From Rotaria macrura (Eukaryota; Rotifera; Eurotatoria; Philodinida; Philodinidae), in NCBI GenBank assembly GCA_900239685.1, contig OENT01000233.1, positions 91,797-155,796 of the forward strand: 64,000 bases of DNA, written 5' to 3'. The notes under the pieces were generated by a model. That model was not told the DNA's origin, did not search any database, and saw only the letters and a list, made by a program, of their open reading frames with translations. Positions 36,701 to 48,500 of the stretch are shown here, piece after piece (the first letter of the stretch is position 1; each line of letters begins with the position of its first letter). Position numbers and translations under genes: made by a program.

Positions 36701-37140
36701 CTTTATACAATACATTTACCGATATGATTGATTACATGAATAAAGAAATCGCATTAATTGAATCAATCTATCAAGGTTATCCACAGTAGGTTGCTAAAAT
36801 TTCAGATTATGTACGTCAACATTCGATATATATGAAATAATTATAGAGCTATTCTGTCGCAAAATAGTAAGGAAAACTTTCTTAAACAATTAGAAACAAT
36901 CGTTGAAAGTGTTAAACAAAGTCGAATTAAAATCGAACAACGTCAACAAGAAGAAAAATCGAAACGTGATTCATTAAATATTCAATTGGCACAATTAATA
37001 GACAAAAGTAGACAATATGCGAAAGTGCTCAAAGATTTTCAAGAAGTATGTTCCATTCTTTTAATCTTCATTTAAATTCTTAAACTTGTTTACCCTAGGC
37101 CATCCGAGAAAATGAATCTCTCATTTCAAAATCTGAATAA
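33796..37140 (+). CDS. CCDC93: Coiled-coil domain-containing protein 93 (Commander/CCC complex subunit)
   Basis: CCDC93 works with CCDC22 and COMMD proteins in endosomal recycling. Twelve exons join in phase: 33796-33885, 34086-34199, 34247-34341, 34417-34684, 34755-34955, 35024-35110, 35174-35344, 35412-35485, 35550-35787, 36556-36785, 36847-37045, 37099-37140, giving 602 aa (human about 631). The N-terminal NN-CH-like domain is well conserved: [37 protein letters not shown], and [20 protein letters not shown] leading into [10 protein letters not shown]. The rest is coiled coil, including [13 protein letters not shown] and [10 protein letters not shown] 768-bp intron (35788-36555) carries a candidate transposon. 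The donor of exon 1 (AAG/GTACTA) and its 200-bp intron are the least certain; exon 1 has no strong similarity. Confidence 0.95.
35904..36273. mobile_element. Candidate non-autonomous transposon (MITE-like) in a CCDC93 intron
   Basis: The segment opens with GGGGCTAAG...GGCTGACAG and closes with CTGACAGGCTG...CTAGCCCC, so its ends are imperfect inverted repeats of about 25-35 bp sharing GGGGCTA and CTGACAG. Its base composition is visibly more GC-rich than the intron around it, and a run of about thirteen C lies at the right end. It makes this intron roughly ten times longer than its neighbours. No transposase frame is present. Target duplication was not evident. Confidence 0.45.
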
Positions 37141-37216
37141 AATCTCATATCAAAAACTTACTCGTATATCGATATGTACATATATATTATTATTTCTTTT
37201 TTTTTAATGTCAATTG

Positions 37217-37222
37217 AATAAA
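37217..37222 (+). terminator. Candidate polyadenylation signal of CCDC93 (AATAAA)
   Basis: A canonical hexamer 77 bp after the CCDC93 stop codon. Confidence 0.6.
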
Positions 37223-38086
37223 CAGATTGGAAACAGAGCTAATCCTCGTTTTACTCAATTGCACATGTCAAACAATACTGAGTTCTAATTAATAAAATCT
37301 TTACATTTTGGTTTGTGTACTCGATGAAACTGTGTGGAAAATAAAAACAAATTATGCATCGAGATGTTTTCTTCCATCTCTAGCATGTAATCAACGAAGT
37401 GGTTCTTACGATTGCAATGATCCGAAATAAATTTTAAACGAAATAATTATTCATATTTATTCGACAAAGAAAATATTCCACGAGTACAAAAATATAATGA
37501 AATATGAACATTGAAAAATCTACAATTGAATAGTTTATAACTATCAAAAAAATTGAGCCTGTCATTATTAGTTTGCTTGATAAAATATTTTATGCTAACA
37601 ATGATAAACATATGTGATTTGACATGTTTTTTTTCGTTAGAAGTCATCTGAAAAATGTCAGTCTGGTAACTACAAATCATTGAAACGCTAATATTATTGT
37701 ATTTGACAATATAAACAAAGTAATCAATCAGATCACAATTTAACTTTAATTCTTGTCAAATGATGATTGATTCATCTAAAATGTATGGTATCATAATCTC
37801 TCAGAGACAAAGCAGCTTTGCTTTAAAATATTATTCTTGAGTCACGCTACTGTTTGAGGACACGTAGTGCCATGTCCTTTATATATAAACAAGGTGATTA
37901 TATTAATCTTTTAGTGAAGTATATAATAAGCAAAGATCCAATTTGTTTTTGTGTCAAGATACTTTGCATCCTTTCAGTTTCTTTATAGGGAACAAAACCT
38001 AATTTGTCTAATTTGATTTGAAAAGGACTAGAGGAAAAAACTATTCAAAACTTGCTGGTCTATTTAATAAATTTATTTGAAAAAAA
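37223..38086. other. Intergenic region between CCDC93 and the first membrane-protein gene
   Basis: No gene is seen. A 77-codon minus-strand frame at 37447-37680 has no similarity and no flanking exon. The two flanking genes are convergent. Confidence 0.5.
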
Positions 38087-38560
38087 TTAATGAAATTCAT
38101 TACAAGACAACGATTCCTGTTCAAGATGAACTGATGGTTGAGAATGATTGTTTTCATTTGTCTTCTTTTTAACATGTTGAACTAATAGAAATGTAAATGT
38201 AATAGCTGGTATTAACAATATAATATGTATTATATCGAAGAAAATAATAATGTATGAATAGTGTAAAAGAATTCTTACGGTAACATCGAATAATGTATAC
38301 AGTAATTTTGCAATTAATAAATAAGCAGATACTTGAATGATTTGCCATATTGTTCGTTTTCGACATACGACATGTAAACACCATAATAGAACACCAAGAA
38401 CCAGTAAACAATAACTAATCCAATAGGTTCCATAAGCGATTTTAGAACGAAGAGGAATATATCGAAATGGAATACGTATTATATGGTTTATTAAATGTGG
38501 AAAATAACTCAATGCACTGCTTACATGGAAAAAGATAAGACAAATACGATAAAAATGCAT
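38087..38560 (-). CDS. Small multi-pass membrane protein of unknown family
   Basis: A single frame of 157 aa. Hydrophobic segments at residues about 3-20, 45-66, 75-96 and 101-126 suggest four membrane passes, followed by a polar tail (KKKTNENNHSQPS...). Basic residues between segments (VCRKR) suggest orientation. I recognise no family. Its size, four-segment layout and an N-terminal RICLIFFHV/RLTLITLHV similarity link it to the frame at 40999-41490 on the same strand. Start is the first ATG of the hydrophobic frame. Confidence 0.55.
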   Translation of the reverse strand: MHFYRICLIFFHVSSALSYFPHLINHIIRIPFRYIPLRSKIAYGTYWISYCLLVLGVLLWCLHVVCRKRTIWQIIQVSAYLLIAKLLYTLFDVTVRILLHYSYIIIFFDIIHIILLIPAITFTFLLVQHVKKKTNENNHSQPSVHLEQESLSCNEFH

Positions 38561-40998
38561 GTTTGACTATAGAGAAATATTTGGGAGAATGTATTTCGTG
38601 TTGTTTAGACTTACGCAGTTCTTCATGAAATAAATTAGAAGAATGCCATCAGACTTGTCATTTATATAGTATCTTGCGTTCTTCTTATGTTTCTTATTAA
38701 AGACTGTCGGAAATGAGAAGAAAATAAAAGAGATTATGGAAAAACAGAAACCAACATCCCTTTTTTTTCCACATATCCTTGACATAAGATTCTTCTTTTC
38801 AATTATTGATACCAGGTGTTTCATTGTACTTCCAGCATATAGTTATGTTTAATTTATCCATGAACGGAAGAGATGTTTATATCTTCGATTTCTTCTTCGA
38901 ACAAAAACATGAACGAGCTATTGAATGTCGTTCTATAATAATATTAAAAAAAAGTATTTTTTTTGTCTGAGTTTAATGAACTTATAGAGCGGAATGTCAA
39001 AATGTATGAATGATTGCTACTTGTCAAAGCAATAGCAAAAGTGACACACACCATAGATATAACAGTTTTTTGCTCAAAAGTCACTCCGTACAGAAACAAA
39101 AACAACGAAATTTGTACTTAATCTAAAACGATTTATCTTGAATTTCTTCGACATTAGAAAGAAAATAGAACATCTTGACATCTTGTAATCGTTTTTAGAA
39201 ACATCTAGGAACAAATTTGCAGATGTTGCCAATATTCAGTTGCTGATCCGAACAACTGATCCCTTTCTATTATCATATTAGGCAATGAGCTTTTTCCTAT
39301 TACGATGAACTCGATTTCAATTACTGAAATTCTCTATGCATTCATCATGTGTTGAAATGCTAGTCAAACTAGTTAGACGTTTTTCATTGTAGTTTTCTTT
39401 TCGTTCCTCAATCTTGATTTAAACTGATCAAGAAGTCCTAGTATTTTAGATGTTATGAAGGTTTTCATCATGCATCATATTCAAAAATAATACGTTACTT
39501 GATGCTTCTTTGCAGCAAAAATGAGAAAACATACAAACAAAATATAGTTTCAGAGATATTTGTTACTTTGGATACTGACGACAAGTACTAATCTTTCGCA
39601 TGTTTCAGCTTACAGTTTTATGAATACATCGAAACAAGTCAAACGAAATTGCTGTTTTTTTTTGTTTATCTTCATGCGATTTTTCTACCGAATTCGATCG
39701 CGCAAGTTATGTATAAAAACATTTCACAGTTGGATTAAGATATAATTATATGGTATATGAATGCATACGAAATCAAATAGATTACTAGCATATTCGATCG
39801 ATTGTCAAATGATTCAGAATTGTAGTAATGGTTTCTATATGAAAAGAAGATATTAAAAATACCAGTTGATATGAGTTCAGTTTACTTTTTAGTCATGTTC
39901 GATAAAAACAGAAAACGGAAATTATCTTTTGAAATCTAACGAATATAGCAACTAAAGAAAGTGCGACATCGATGACATCAATGTCTTTTCACAATATTCA
40001 TAATTTACTTCATATGTAAAACTCTCATCAAACAGAACAACCTTGCATGACGTTAGCAAATAGTAATTTTAATCATTCTGTGACGTCGTTTTGTCTCGAA
40101 TCTTTTGAAATTTGAACCAAAACGATTTGTTAATTAGATCGATATTTACAGCAAAACATTTTGATTTCAAGCTGTTCTTGGCGTGTCATGTCTTGTTGAT
40201 TATGCCATCATTCATGACTTTGGAAATGTAAAAGGATACGAACGCGTCGCTGCAAAAAGTAATAAATTAAATCAGTAAATATCTATCGAACTGAAAACTA
40301 CAAATAGCATTCGAACACATGTTTTATACGATATGTATTTTTCTTGAATTATGATATCTTCAAACTGTTTGATTTAGCTCTTCAATAAATAATTTTCCTG
40401 TTGGCATATAGAAGAGAAAAATATAATGAAAATAAACAGAAAACCCATTTCTATTCATTTCATATGATTAATGAGCCAGTAGGCTACATCTGTTCATAAA
40501 TTTAGAAGAATGAAGACGTAGAAATACTTGATTATATAAAAATACTTCTAGAAATGAACATGCTAACGTGTATTTATATAAAAAAATATGCAGGTAAAGC
40601 AGTTGAGAAACAAATCAAACAAATTTCTTGATTACGATTTTCATTGTTTGAAAACTCATAGAGCGTATTCAATAAATAGCTTTTTATAGCTTTCTAAAAA
40701 GTATTCAGTCAAAAGACTATCACAAAGAGAAAGCATGGAATCATGACATTAGAATTAGATATTATTTTTCCTTTTTCAAGTCAACATTTGCTTTGATTTC
40801 AAATCAAACAAGATGTACACTTCATATCTATGTATAGATTTAATATCTACGAATCATAATTACAAACCCTAGACATACTTCGTATTTTCTTTTCTATTAT
40901 CGAGCAAGATTTATTTCGAATAAAAAGCAAAGAACTATTACATATAATGTATTCTGGTTCCTATTTGTGTATACACATTCGATAATAATAAATAAATG
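38561..40998. other. Intergenic region between two membrane-protein genes
   Basis: Mostly AT-rich with no recognised exon. An 85-codon minus-strand frame at 38567-38824 sits just upstream of the first membrane-protein start and might be leader sequence, but shows no domain. Confidence 0.5.
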
Positions 40999-41490
40999 TT
41001 AAACAAATGAGTGTTCCTCACTAGTGTTATTTGATGTTCCACCAATGATTGTTGTTAGTAATTGTGAGTTCGTAGAATATTTTTGATATTTAGAAATTTT
41101 CTTTGCTAATATGAAGGTAAGTATTATACTTATTAAAAATAAGCACAAATTAATAGCCTTAAAAGCGAATTCTCCGATTGGAATACGATGCGTTTCGATG
41201 TCATTTTGAATAACTATGGTAATGATTTCTAAAGATTCTCCAACTAATAATATTCCTGTTGCACGTAATAATCCAGCACCGTAATGATGGCATTGCCATA
41301 CAACAAAAATACATGATGAATGATAAAGGGATAAAATTAATAAATCATAAATGTACCGAATAATGGACGAGAAATATTTTTCAGGTTTTAATAGATTTTT
41401 ATCATGAAATAAATGACCATGAATACTGTATATTAAAAATATAGGGATTAAAACATGTAAAGTAATGAGTGTCAATCGAATATTTTTCAT
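40999..41490 (-). CDS. Small multi-pass membrane protein, likely distant paralog of the 38-kb protein
   Basis: A single frame of 163 aa. Hydrophobic segments lie at residues about 5-24, 43-66, 72-95 and 108-131, followed by a basic stretch (KKISKYQK) and a polar tail with a Thr/Ser-rich end. The layout and length match the protein encoded at 38087-38560; direct identity is low except near the N-terminus and the end of the last segment. No family is recognised. The frame starts at the first ATG. Confidence 0.55.
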   Translation of the reverse strand: MKNIRLTLITLHVLIPIFLIYSIHGHLFHDKNLLKPEKYFSSIIRYIYDLLILSLYHSSCIFVVWQCHHYGAGLLRATGILLVGESLEIITIVIQNDIETHRIPIGEFAFKAINLCLFLISIILTFILAKKISKYQKYSTNSQLLTTIIGGTSNNTSEEHSFV

Positions 41491-42028
41491 GAGAATATTC
41501 TTTTTGATTTTGTTTGGAGATATTTATAGTTTAAGATATGATTTCTAAAAGAATTTTACCTTTTCAACAATCGAACAGCAAATGAATAACATTCCACAAG
41601 TACTAAACGAATATTATAATACCAATTGATAGTATCATACAATGAACTAGCTGAAATATGTTTACAATTATATTGAACAAAATATTAAGTTGATCTATTA
41701 ATTGACTTAATTTCAAAAGTAAAAGGAAACCATTTGCATACTTTTATTCGTCCTAGCTTGCGTGTTTTCGACGTGCAAAGATAAGAAATGTGTCCATATT
41801 TTTATAAAAAAAGAAGAAAAGCAACTGTCCATCATAAGTGACGTCTAGAATCTTTTCAAATTGATTATGTCTAAAGGATTACATCAAGGTGTAAGTAATC
41901 TTGATAAATTAATTTATCATTTTCTTTATTACTTCATCAAACCGATGATACTTCAGAGTCAATTCATCTTCAGGACATTCAGTCTTTTTTACTTATTATT
42001 TATTCATGCAGATATTTGGTTTACACTA

Positions 42029-42200
42029 GGGTAAAAAAACTCCAGTGAACTGGGTTTCATTGACTTTTGTCGGAATCTGATGAAAACTGATAGAATCCTA
42101 TCAGAACATAGTGGAATCGAAATCCAGGTTACTGGATTTCGGTTGACATTGCAAAGAATTTGTCGGTTTTAAGACGATGCCCAAAAGAATCCGATGGCTT
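42029..42200. repeat. Candidate short repeat with GGAATCNGAT motifs
   Basis: This stretch contains GTCGGAATCTGATG, TAGAATCCTATC and AGAATCCGATGG, similar to motifs packed into 63.5-63.8 kb (for example ATCGGAATCCGATT). It begins near CACTAGGG, which is inverted relative to CCCTAGTG at about 63586. The shared motifs suggest related repeat families. The boundaries are not certain. Confidence 0.3.
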
Positions 42201-42533
42201 AACTTCGTCGTGGACACATATGACTGTATGTCATGTTTCATTCAATAATAATTCAGCAGACATTAGACATTATATATGTATGATGTTCGTATGCGTGATA
42301 AATTATACGTTCAATCGTTTCAATTCGTAATAACACCGAATAGAAGTGTGTTCATGGTGATGGTATGCGAGAGAAACATTTAGATAGATATCTTACCGTG
42401 ACGACCTATAGATTCGAACAAACTGTCCAATATTTTAATTGGACACTAGACATGTCCCTATGATAATCATATAGAGAAAAATATCATATATTACTTATTA
42501 TCATCATTAATTCGTTATTCAAAAGTAAAAGAC

Positions 42534-45500
42534 ATGACATTTTTACTAGAACAACCAACACATTCGTTATATAAAAATCAAGAACGGATGAACATATTTC
42601 ATAAAAAAAATTCGCCCATCGATGATGATACAGGTAAAAAGAACATAAATTGAAAAATAATTTTCATTTTCTCTCTTACTTCTTATTCATATCTATTGCC
42701 AGATTGTTCATCATCAATCGAAACCATACAATCTGTTCTTGAGAAAGCATTTCTTTCAAATAAAAATTTATCTAAGACAAATAATAATTACTCTATTAAT
42801 AATAAATCAGAAAATATTTCAACAAATTATCTTGTTGCTTCCATTAATAAAAATCAAATCAATTATGCTTGTTCTTCATTATCAAAGAGAATTGAAACAT
42901 ATTCTCTATCAAGTCATTCAACAATGACCATTGCAGCAATTACAAGTTTTTCAGAAGAACAAACAAATACTTTTGATTATGATAATACATATTTTTATCT
43001 TGAAGATATAAATAAATCAAATGATTTTTCATCTCTTACCACAATTACTTCAACATTACCAATGGAATCAAATGTAATAGAGCAAGATACAAGCTTATAT
43101 TCAGATATGACTATTTTTCAATCAGATACAGATGATATCACAGAATCGATTGGATTCGATGTTCAACAAAATATGAACAACGATATAGATTCTGATGATA
43201 AACAGTAAGTAAAAATCAAGATTATTTGAACATTTGTTTTATCGAGTATTATCAAACGTATCTACTGGTTGATTATTTCAAATAGATCAGAACCAGTATT
43301 TAGAATATCGACAAATTGTATTACAAATCGATTTCTTTACTATTAGTACTCCTCTTTTCTTTTTGAAGCATATGTTTCGAATCGATATTAATATGAATGA
43401 TAATGTTCGATTTAACATTGAATATTCTACATACGAATCAAATAGTCTAGTATTGATATTCGAAAAACTACCAATACAGTAGTATCAATTATTATTCTAT
43501 ACTTGAACAATGTAAAACAATGCTATACAGTGGCATAAACAAGGAAGGGACAAATGGGGAATTGTTTATTTCATTTGAAGATTTGACGATTGAAATTTTA
43601 TTTTTTCATTATTGTTTATTTATTTTTGAATTCGATGGTAACTGTATACATTTTTTTCTTTCGTCTGAATCCCAAAGAAGTTCTTTACCTGTTCTTTATT
43701 TCGAGAATTAAGAAAAAAATCGCTTCTTGCATTTTAATTTATGCATTACTATCTTGTCATCGTCAAATCGAAATTATTTGGCAGTGAAATCAATCGTACT
43801 CTATCTCTTTCTATCATTGTCATGACATCATATATGTATGTATGCCATTGTTGCATAAATTTATTAAGATATCAATATGAATCCAGATGACATATTGAAA
43901 TTATATGCACAAATGCATCATTGTCGCGTCTTGATTTTGATGTTTGATTTTCAGTGCCTCATCCCAATTTTGTTTTGCATTATCAATAGTCTTTTGATAA
44001 GGCAAAAACATTTTTGCCCGTCGATAGAAATCTTGGTCTATTGCTTTTTCTCGGCACAAAAAAAGTTTGCTCATTAGTCTAAAAATGCTGGTGACGGCGC
44101 CAATACTATGAATAAACTGTTGTCTACAATAAGAAATATATCATATATGAACGCAATAATACGTTTTTGAAATAACATTTATGTACACTCAATAGAAAAT
44201 CGAATCGAGGTTTTTGAATGCTATTTTTCTTAGTAGACAGGTGTCTAATCGACATAGACAAGTTTTTTTCTCTTTGCTTTTTAAATCATACAATTGGATC
44301 ATTTTGACAAAGATCAATTCTAATTATACCAGTTCTCTCAACCAAATATATGCTATCTTACTGTTACCAAAGTTTTAGCATACGTTAGTAATGAGACACG
44401 AACTATTTACGGACAGATCAGCTTTTTTCAGTAACCTTTGGTTTTTATTCTATTAGAAATGTAAATGTGAAAAATCAATCTGAAACTATATTGCCAGTAG
44501 ATGTTAATCTGACTTCATCTAGCCATACGTTTACTGGTTTGGCTTATGCAATAAAATGTACAATCATAGAAGAAGAGGATGAAAACAAAAATGATGATGA
44601 TGATGATGATGAAGACGAGCAAACATTATCCGTTTATGACAATGCTAATAATTATTTTGAACAAAATAATAAGATAAGGTCACAAGCAGACACTGTCTCG
44701 TTATATTTATCGATGACATCGTCTATGCAAGAGGATCATTGTCCTATGACTTTTACCGGTGAACAACTAAATAAACAAGATGAAAAGAGAGCACATGAAC
44801 AGCAACAACAAAAGGAAGAGGATGATGATGATGATGATGATGACGACGACGATGATTACTTTATAGTAGATCAACAAAAACCGGTTGATCATTTAACAAA
44901 GATGAATAATGAAAACGAAGTCGAACTAGAACAGCAATCTGATCATGATGATGAATATATCGAATCAACGAGATTATTTGATACTGGACAACACGATGGA
45001 ATCATGTCGGATGAATCTCAATATTCAGATGACATAAGGTCAGTGATTTTTGCTTTAGTTGCATATATTAATTATCATTGAAAAATCAACAGAATTGAAA
45101 AATCTTATGATTTAAAACACATGGGAAATAATATCCAGCTTATAAGTTGAATTCCTTAGATATTCACTTCTAAGTATTCTCTTGATTATTTTATACGGAA
45201 ACATACGTTTAGCTTTTAATAAGAAGAAAAATATTTATGTTAGAATACTAATCTCGTTTTGATCAAGGTTATGCAAGCCATTATTCTCTTTTATGAACGT
45301 TTATTTCTCATGTTACTACATAAAGAAAAATACAGACCATGAATAAATTTTTTTAACGATACTACGGCTTGCATGAATTCAAAATATAAAATTTTCATGC
45401 ACTCAAAATCGAAAATTATTGTTTAATATATATTCATTCAGTTAATTGTCAAATTCATGGTCTTTATTCAGGCTTTTTGCAAATCGTGACATATAATTTT

Positions 45501-48500
45501 TCGTCCTTCTTTCATTTATGTACATAAAAAGAAAGCCACAAAAGAACCTCGTCGTTTTAATAATACCTAGTACTAGTATAACTGCATCTTAAAGTGACGT
45601 AATAAGCAGAATAGAGTTTCTTCTTCTTTTCATCTCCTTTTTTACAACATACTGCTAAAGGCGTTAACAAACGTGAAAAAGTTCAAGTCAGTGTCATTCA
45701 CTGCTTTTATTTTTTTTTAAACAGTGAAGAATTGCATACTGACCACTTGCACATCGCTAGACATTGACCGTTCCATTTCTTTTCTCTTCGAAAAAAGAAA
45801 CTGCACACGTTCGGTCAACTATACGAGAAATCTACCATGTAACTATGTTTACTACATAGCATTCTGCTGTACAAGAAGCATTCGTATTCTTGTCATCTTT
45901 TTTTCTGTACATGCTATTAGTAGCTCATGGACATTTAACATGAAGGTTATGTTTTACTTTTCAACTACAAGTAAAATGTAAATGGAGAAGACATATATAT
46001 ATAAAACTAAATCAATGAATCAGTTCATTTTACAATTCTTCTCATGAGTGTAAGTGAAACTGTACAGACATTTGTATATTTAAGAGACACTCCAAGTACC
46101 TCACGACTGATTCAGTTCAATTAGAGACCTTAAACTTTTGTTTTCATCATCATACAATCTTCAAGTCTTCAATATTTTAAGAATTGACATTTAAACTCTA
46201 TACCATCGATATCATTGAAGATCCTGTTTTGAAAATATAATTGTTCTAACGAGTTCATAGAGAAAATTTTCGATACCATGAGATGAAACCCATCCATAGA
46301 GGTTAACATTAATGTGCAATAATCACGATAGTGTACTCTCCTATATGAAATCGATTTTTCATATACATATCACAATGTGATTGAATACCTGTCAATAGTA
46401 GTAGATTATGACTCACATGCAATAGTTTTAGATGAATATTTCTCTTGTGAATATTTTTACCTAGCCTTGATGTGTCTCATATTATTCACTCTAGAAATAA
46501 TAAGAATAAAATATTTATTTTTACTGAGTTAATTAAAAGTTGCTAAAAATTGAATCGTAATTCTAAGAGATGAATTTCATTTCAAAAAAGAAAGAATAGT
46601 ATCAAAATATATGTTATTCTATTCAAAGCATGTATCAATCAACTCTGGATATCTATTTCATATGAAATAATGATATTCGTCGATAAGATAATTTGTCTAT
46701 TTAGATATTCAGCAGCTACAATACAAAATAGTTGTGTGCATGATGATGTTAGTAACATAAGTTCAACATTACGTCAAGAAGCCATTTCAATAACGAAAGT
46801 TCGTTACAAACAACGTCACAATTGGATACGCTCATTATCATCCGTTGATAAGAATTCAACAAATCTTATAGAACCATATTCATTATATGATCATGGTAAG
46901 AATAAAAAAGGAAAAGAAAATTCTCATTTTAGCAAATAGGTAACATAAGACAGTGATTGCTTTGTAATAGGTAGGACATACTCAGATGTAAATATGCTCT
47001 CTTTCTTTATTTGCTTGATTCAATTTTGCATAGTATAAAATGTATGACAGAAGAAAAAGAAAAATTGAGTTCATCGGTTACTATCGTTCTAGTTGATGGA
47101 ACGAATACAACTTCTACTTGTCTAAACGCAAACTTGAACTCAACAGCACGTGTTCCAACGGCAGCTTCAATGTTGTTACAGAACAACTCTATAGAGTATG
47201 TAAAAATTTACTTTTTAATCCTCGTTTTCTTTTTTAAAATTTTTACATTTCGATTGAAAGAAGAATACAATGACTCACTTAACACACTGAATCACACTCA
47301 TTTCAGTTTATGATTTATGCATAGATTAACTAATCTTACATGCTTTAGTTTTGCTTTTTTTTATTATAGCTGCAATAAAAATGAAAATAAGAATGATGCA
47401 GCGCTCGCTTATAATTTCCTTCAACTTAATACTGATCATCATCCAATTAAAACCGATAAATCAATAGTGTCACCATCGTTAAAGACAACCAGCACATATG
47501 ATAAAGGTATAAATAACATAGAAAGGAATCTTTTGTGTGCAATATTGGCAGCGACAGAAGTTTCTTTTCTTCTTTCTTGTCGGCGGGTAAAATGCAAACG
47601 ACCATGACGACGGCCGTCCTCTTACAGCGTTAGTCGTCAGTCGTGATCCTACTTTCTCTCTCTCCTTTTTACGATGAAAAAAAGGAGAGAAAAAGAAGAG
47701 AGAGAGAGAGAAGGAGGGAGAGAGAGAAAGACAAAACAATCGACGTGAGGTTGATGTTGTTGTTTGCTTATACTTTTTTTAAGGTAAAAAAAACCAAGGG
47801 TGCATCTAATTTCTTCCTCTTTGTGTTTGTATGTATAGAACTATAAATGACAAAGCCTAATCTACCTATTCCACGATCAACAAGAAAATAACCTGTAAGC
47901 AAAAAAAAAGGACGATAGAGTGTTTTTCTTTTTTTTCCTTTCATATCGATTGAGAATGAGTAATCACTACCGGTATATATTTTGTCTAGGACATATGTCT
48001 ATTGAATTTTTCTTTTTGAATTTTTTATGCTCTACATAGATCCACATGTATTTATATGTTTTCATATACATCAAACTGACAGAAACTTGTTGAACTCCTT
48101 GAAATGTATGATGCCATTGCAAAGCATTCGTATTTAATCTGACAAATAATTTTTTTTTCTTATTCCTCTTCTTTCTTCATGAGTCGCATATTGAATCATG
48201 AGAACATATATACACGTTTTCTCTATCATTTTCGCATTTACACACGTCGAATAATGATGATTCTATTCTAGATGGATCAACATCAGCAAGTAAAAAGACA
48301 AACAGTTTTTATTTAATTCATCATCAATCATCTTTAATTCCTATTCAAGATTTATTGAATAAAAATATTAATAAAAATATTGAAATTATACAAATGGATG
48401 AACAGGAATGTCTATTAGAAATTGTTGATGGAGTTTTAAAACTTGTGCCAAAAGATAAGTCAACATCATCAACAACTAACAGTCACGAAGAAAAATCTAG

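Noticed and set aside
43520..44077. Three overlapping plus-strand frames
   Set aside because: They lie in an intron (43205-44456) whose flanking exons join in frame without them, and they resemble nothing.
45724..45981. 85-codon plus-strand frame
   Set aside because: It sits in the intron 45039-46704 of the large gene; no domain and no suitable splice phase.
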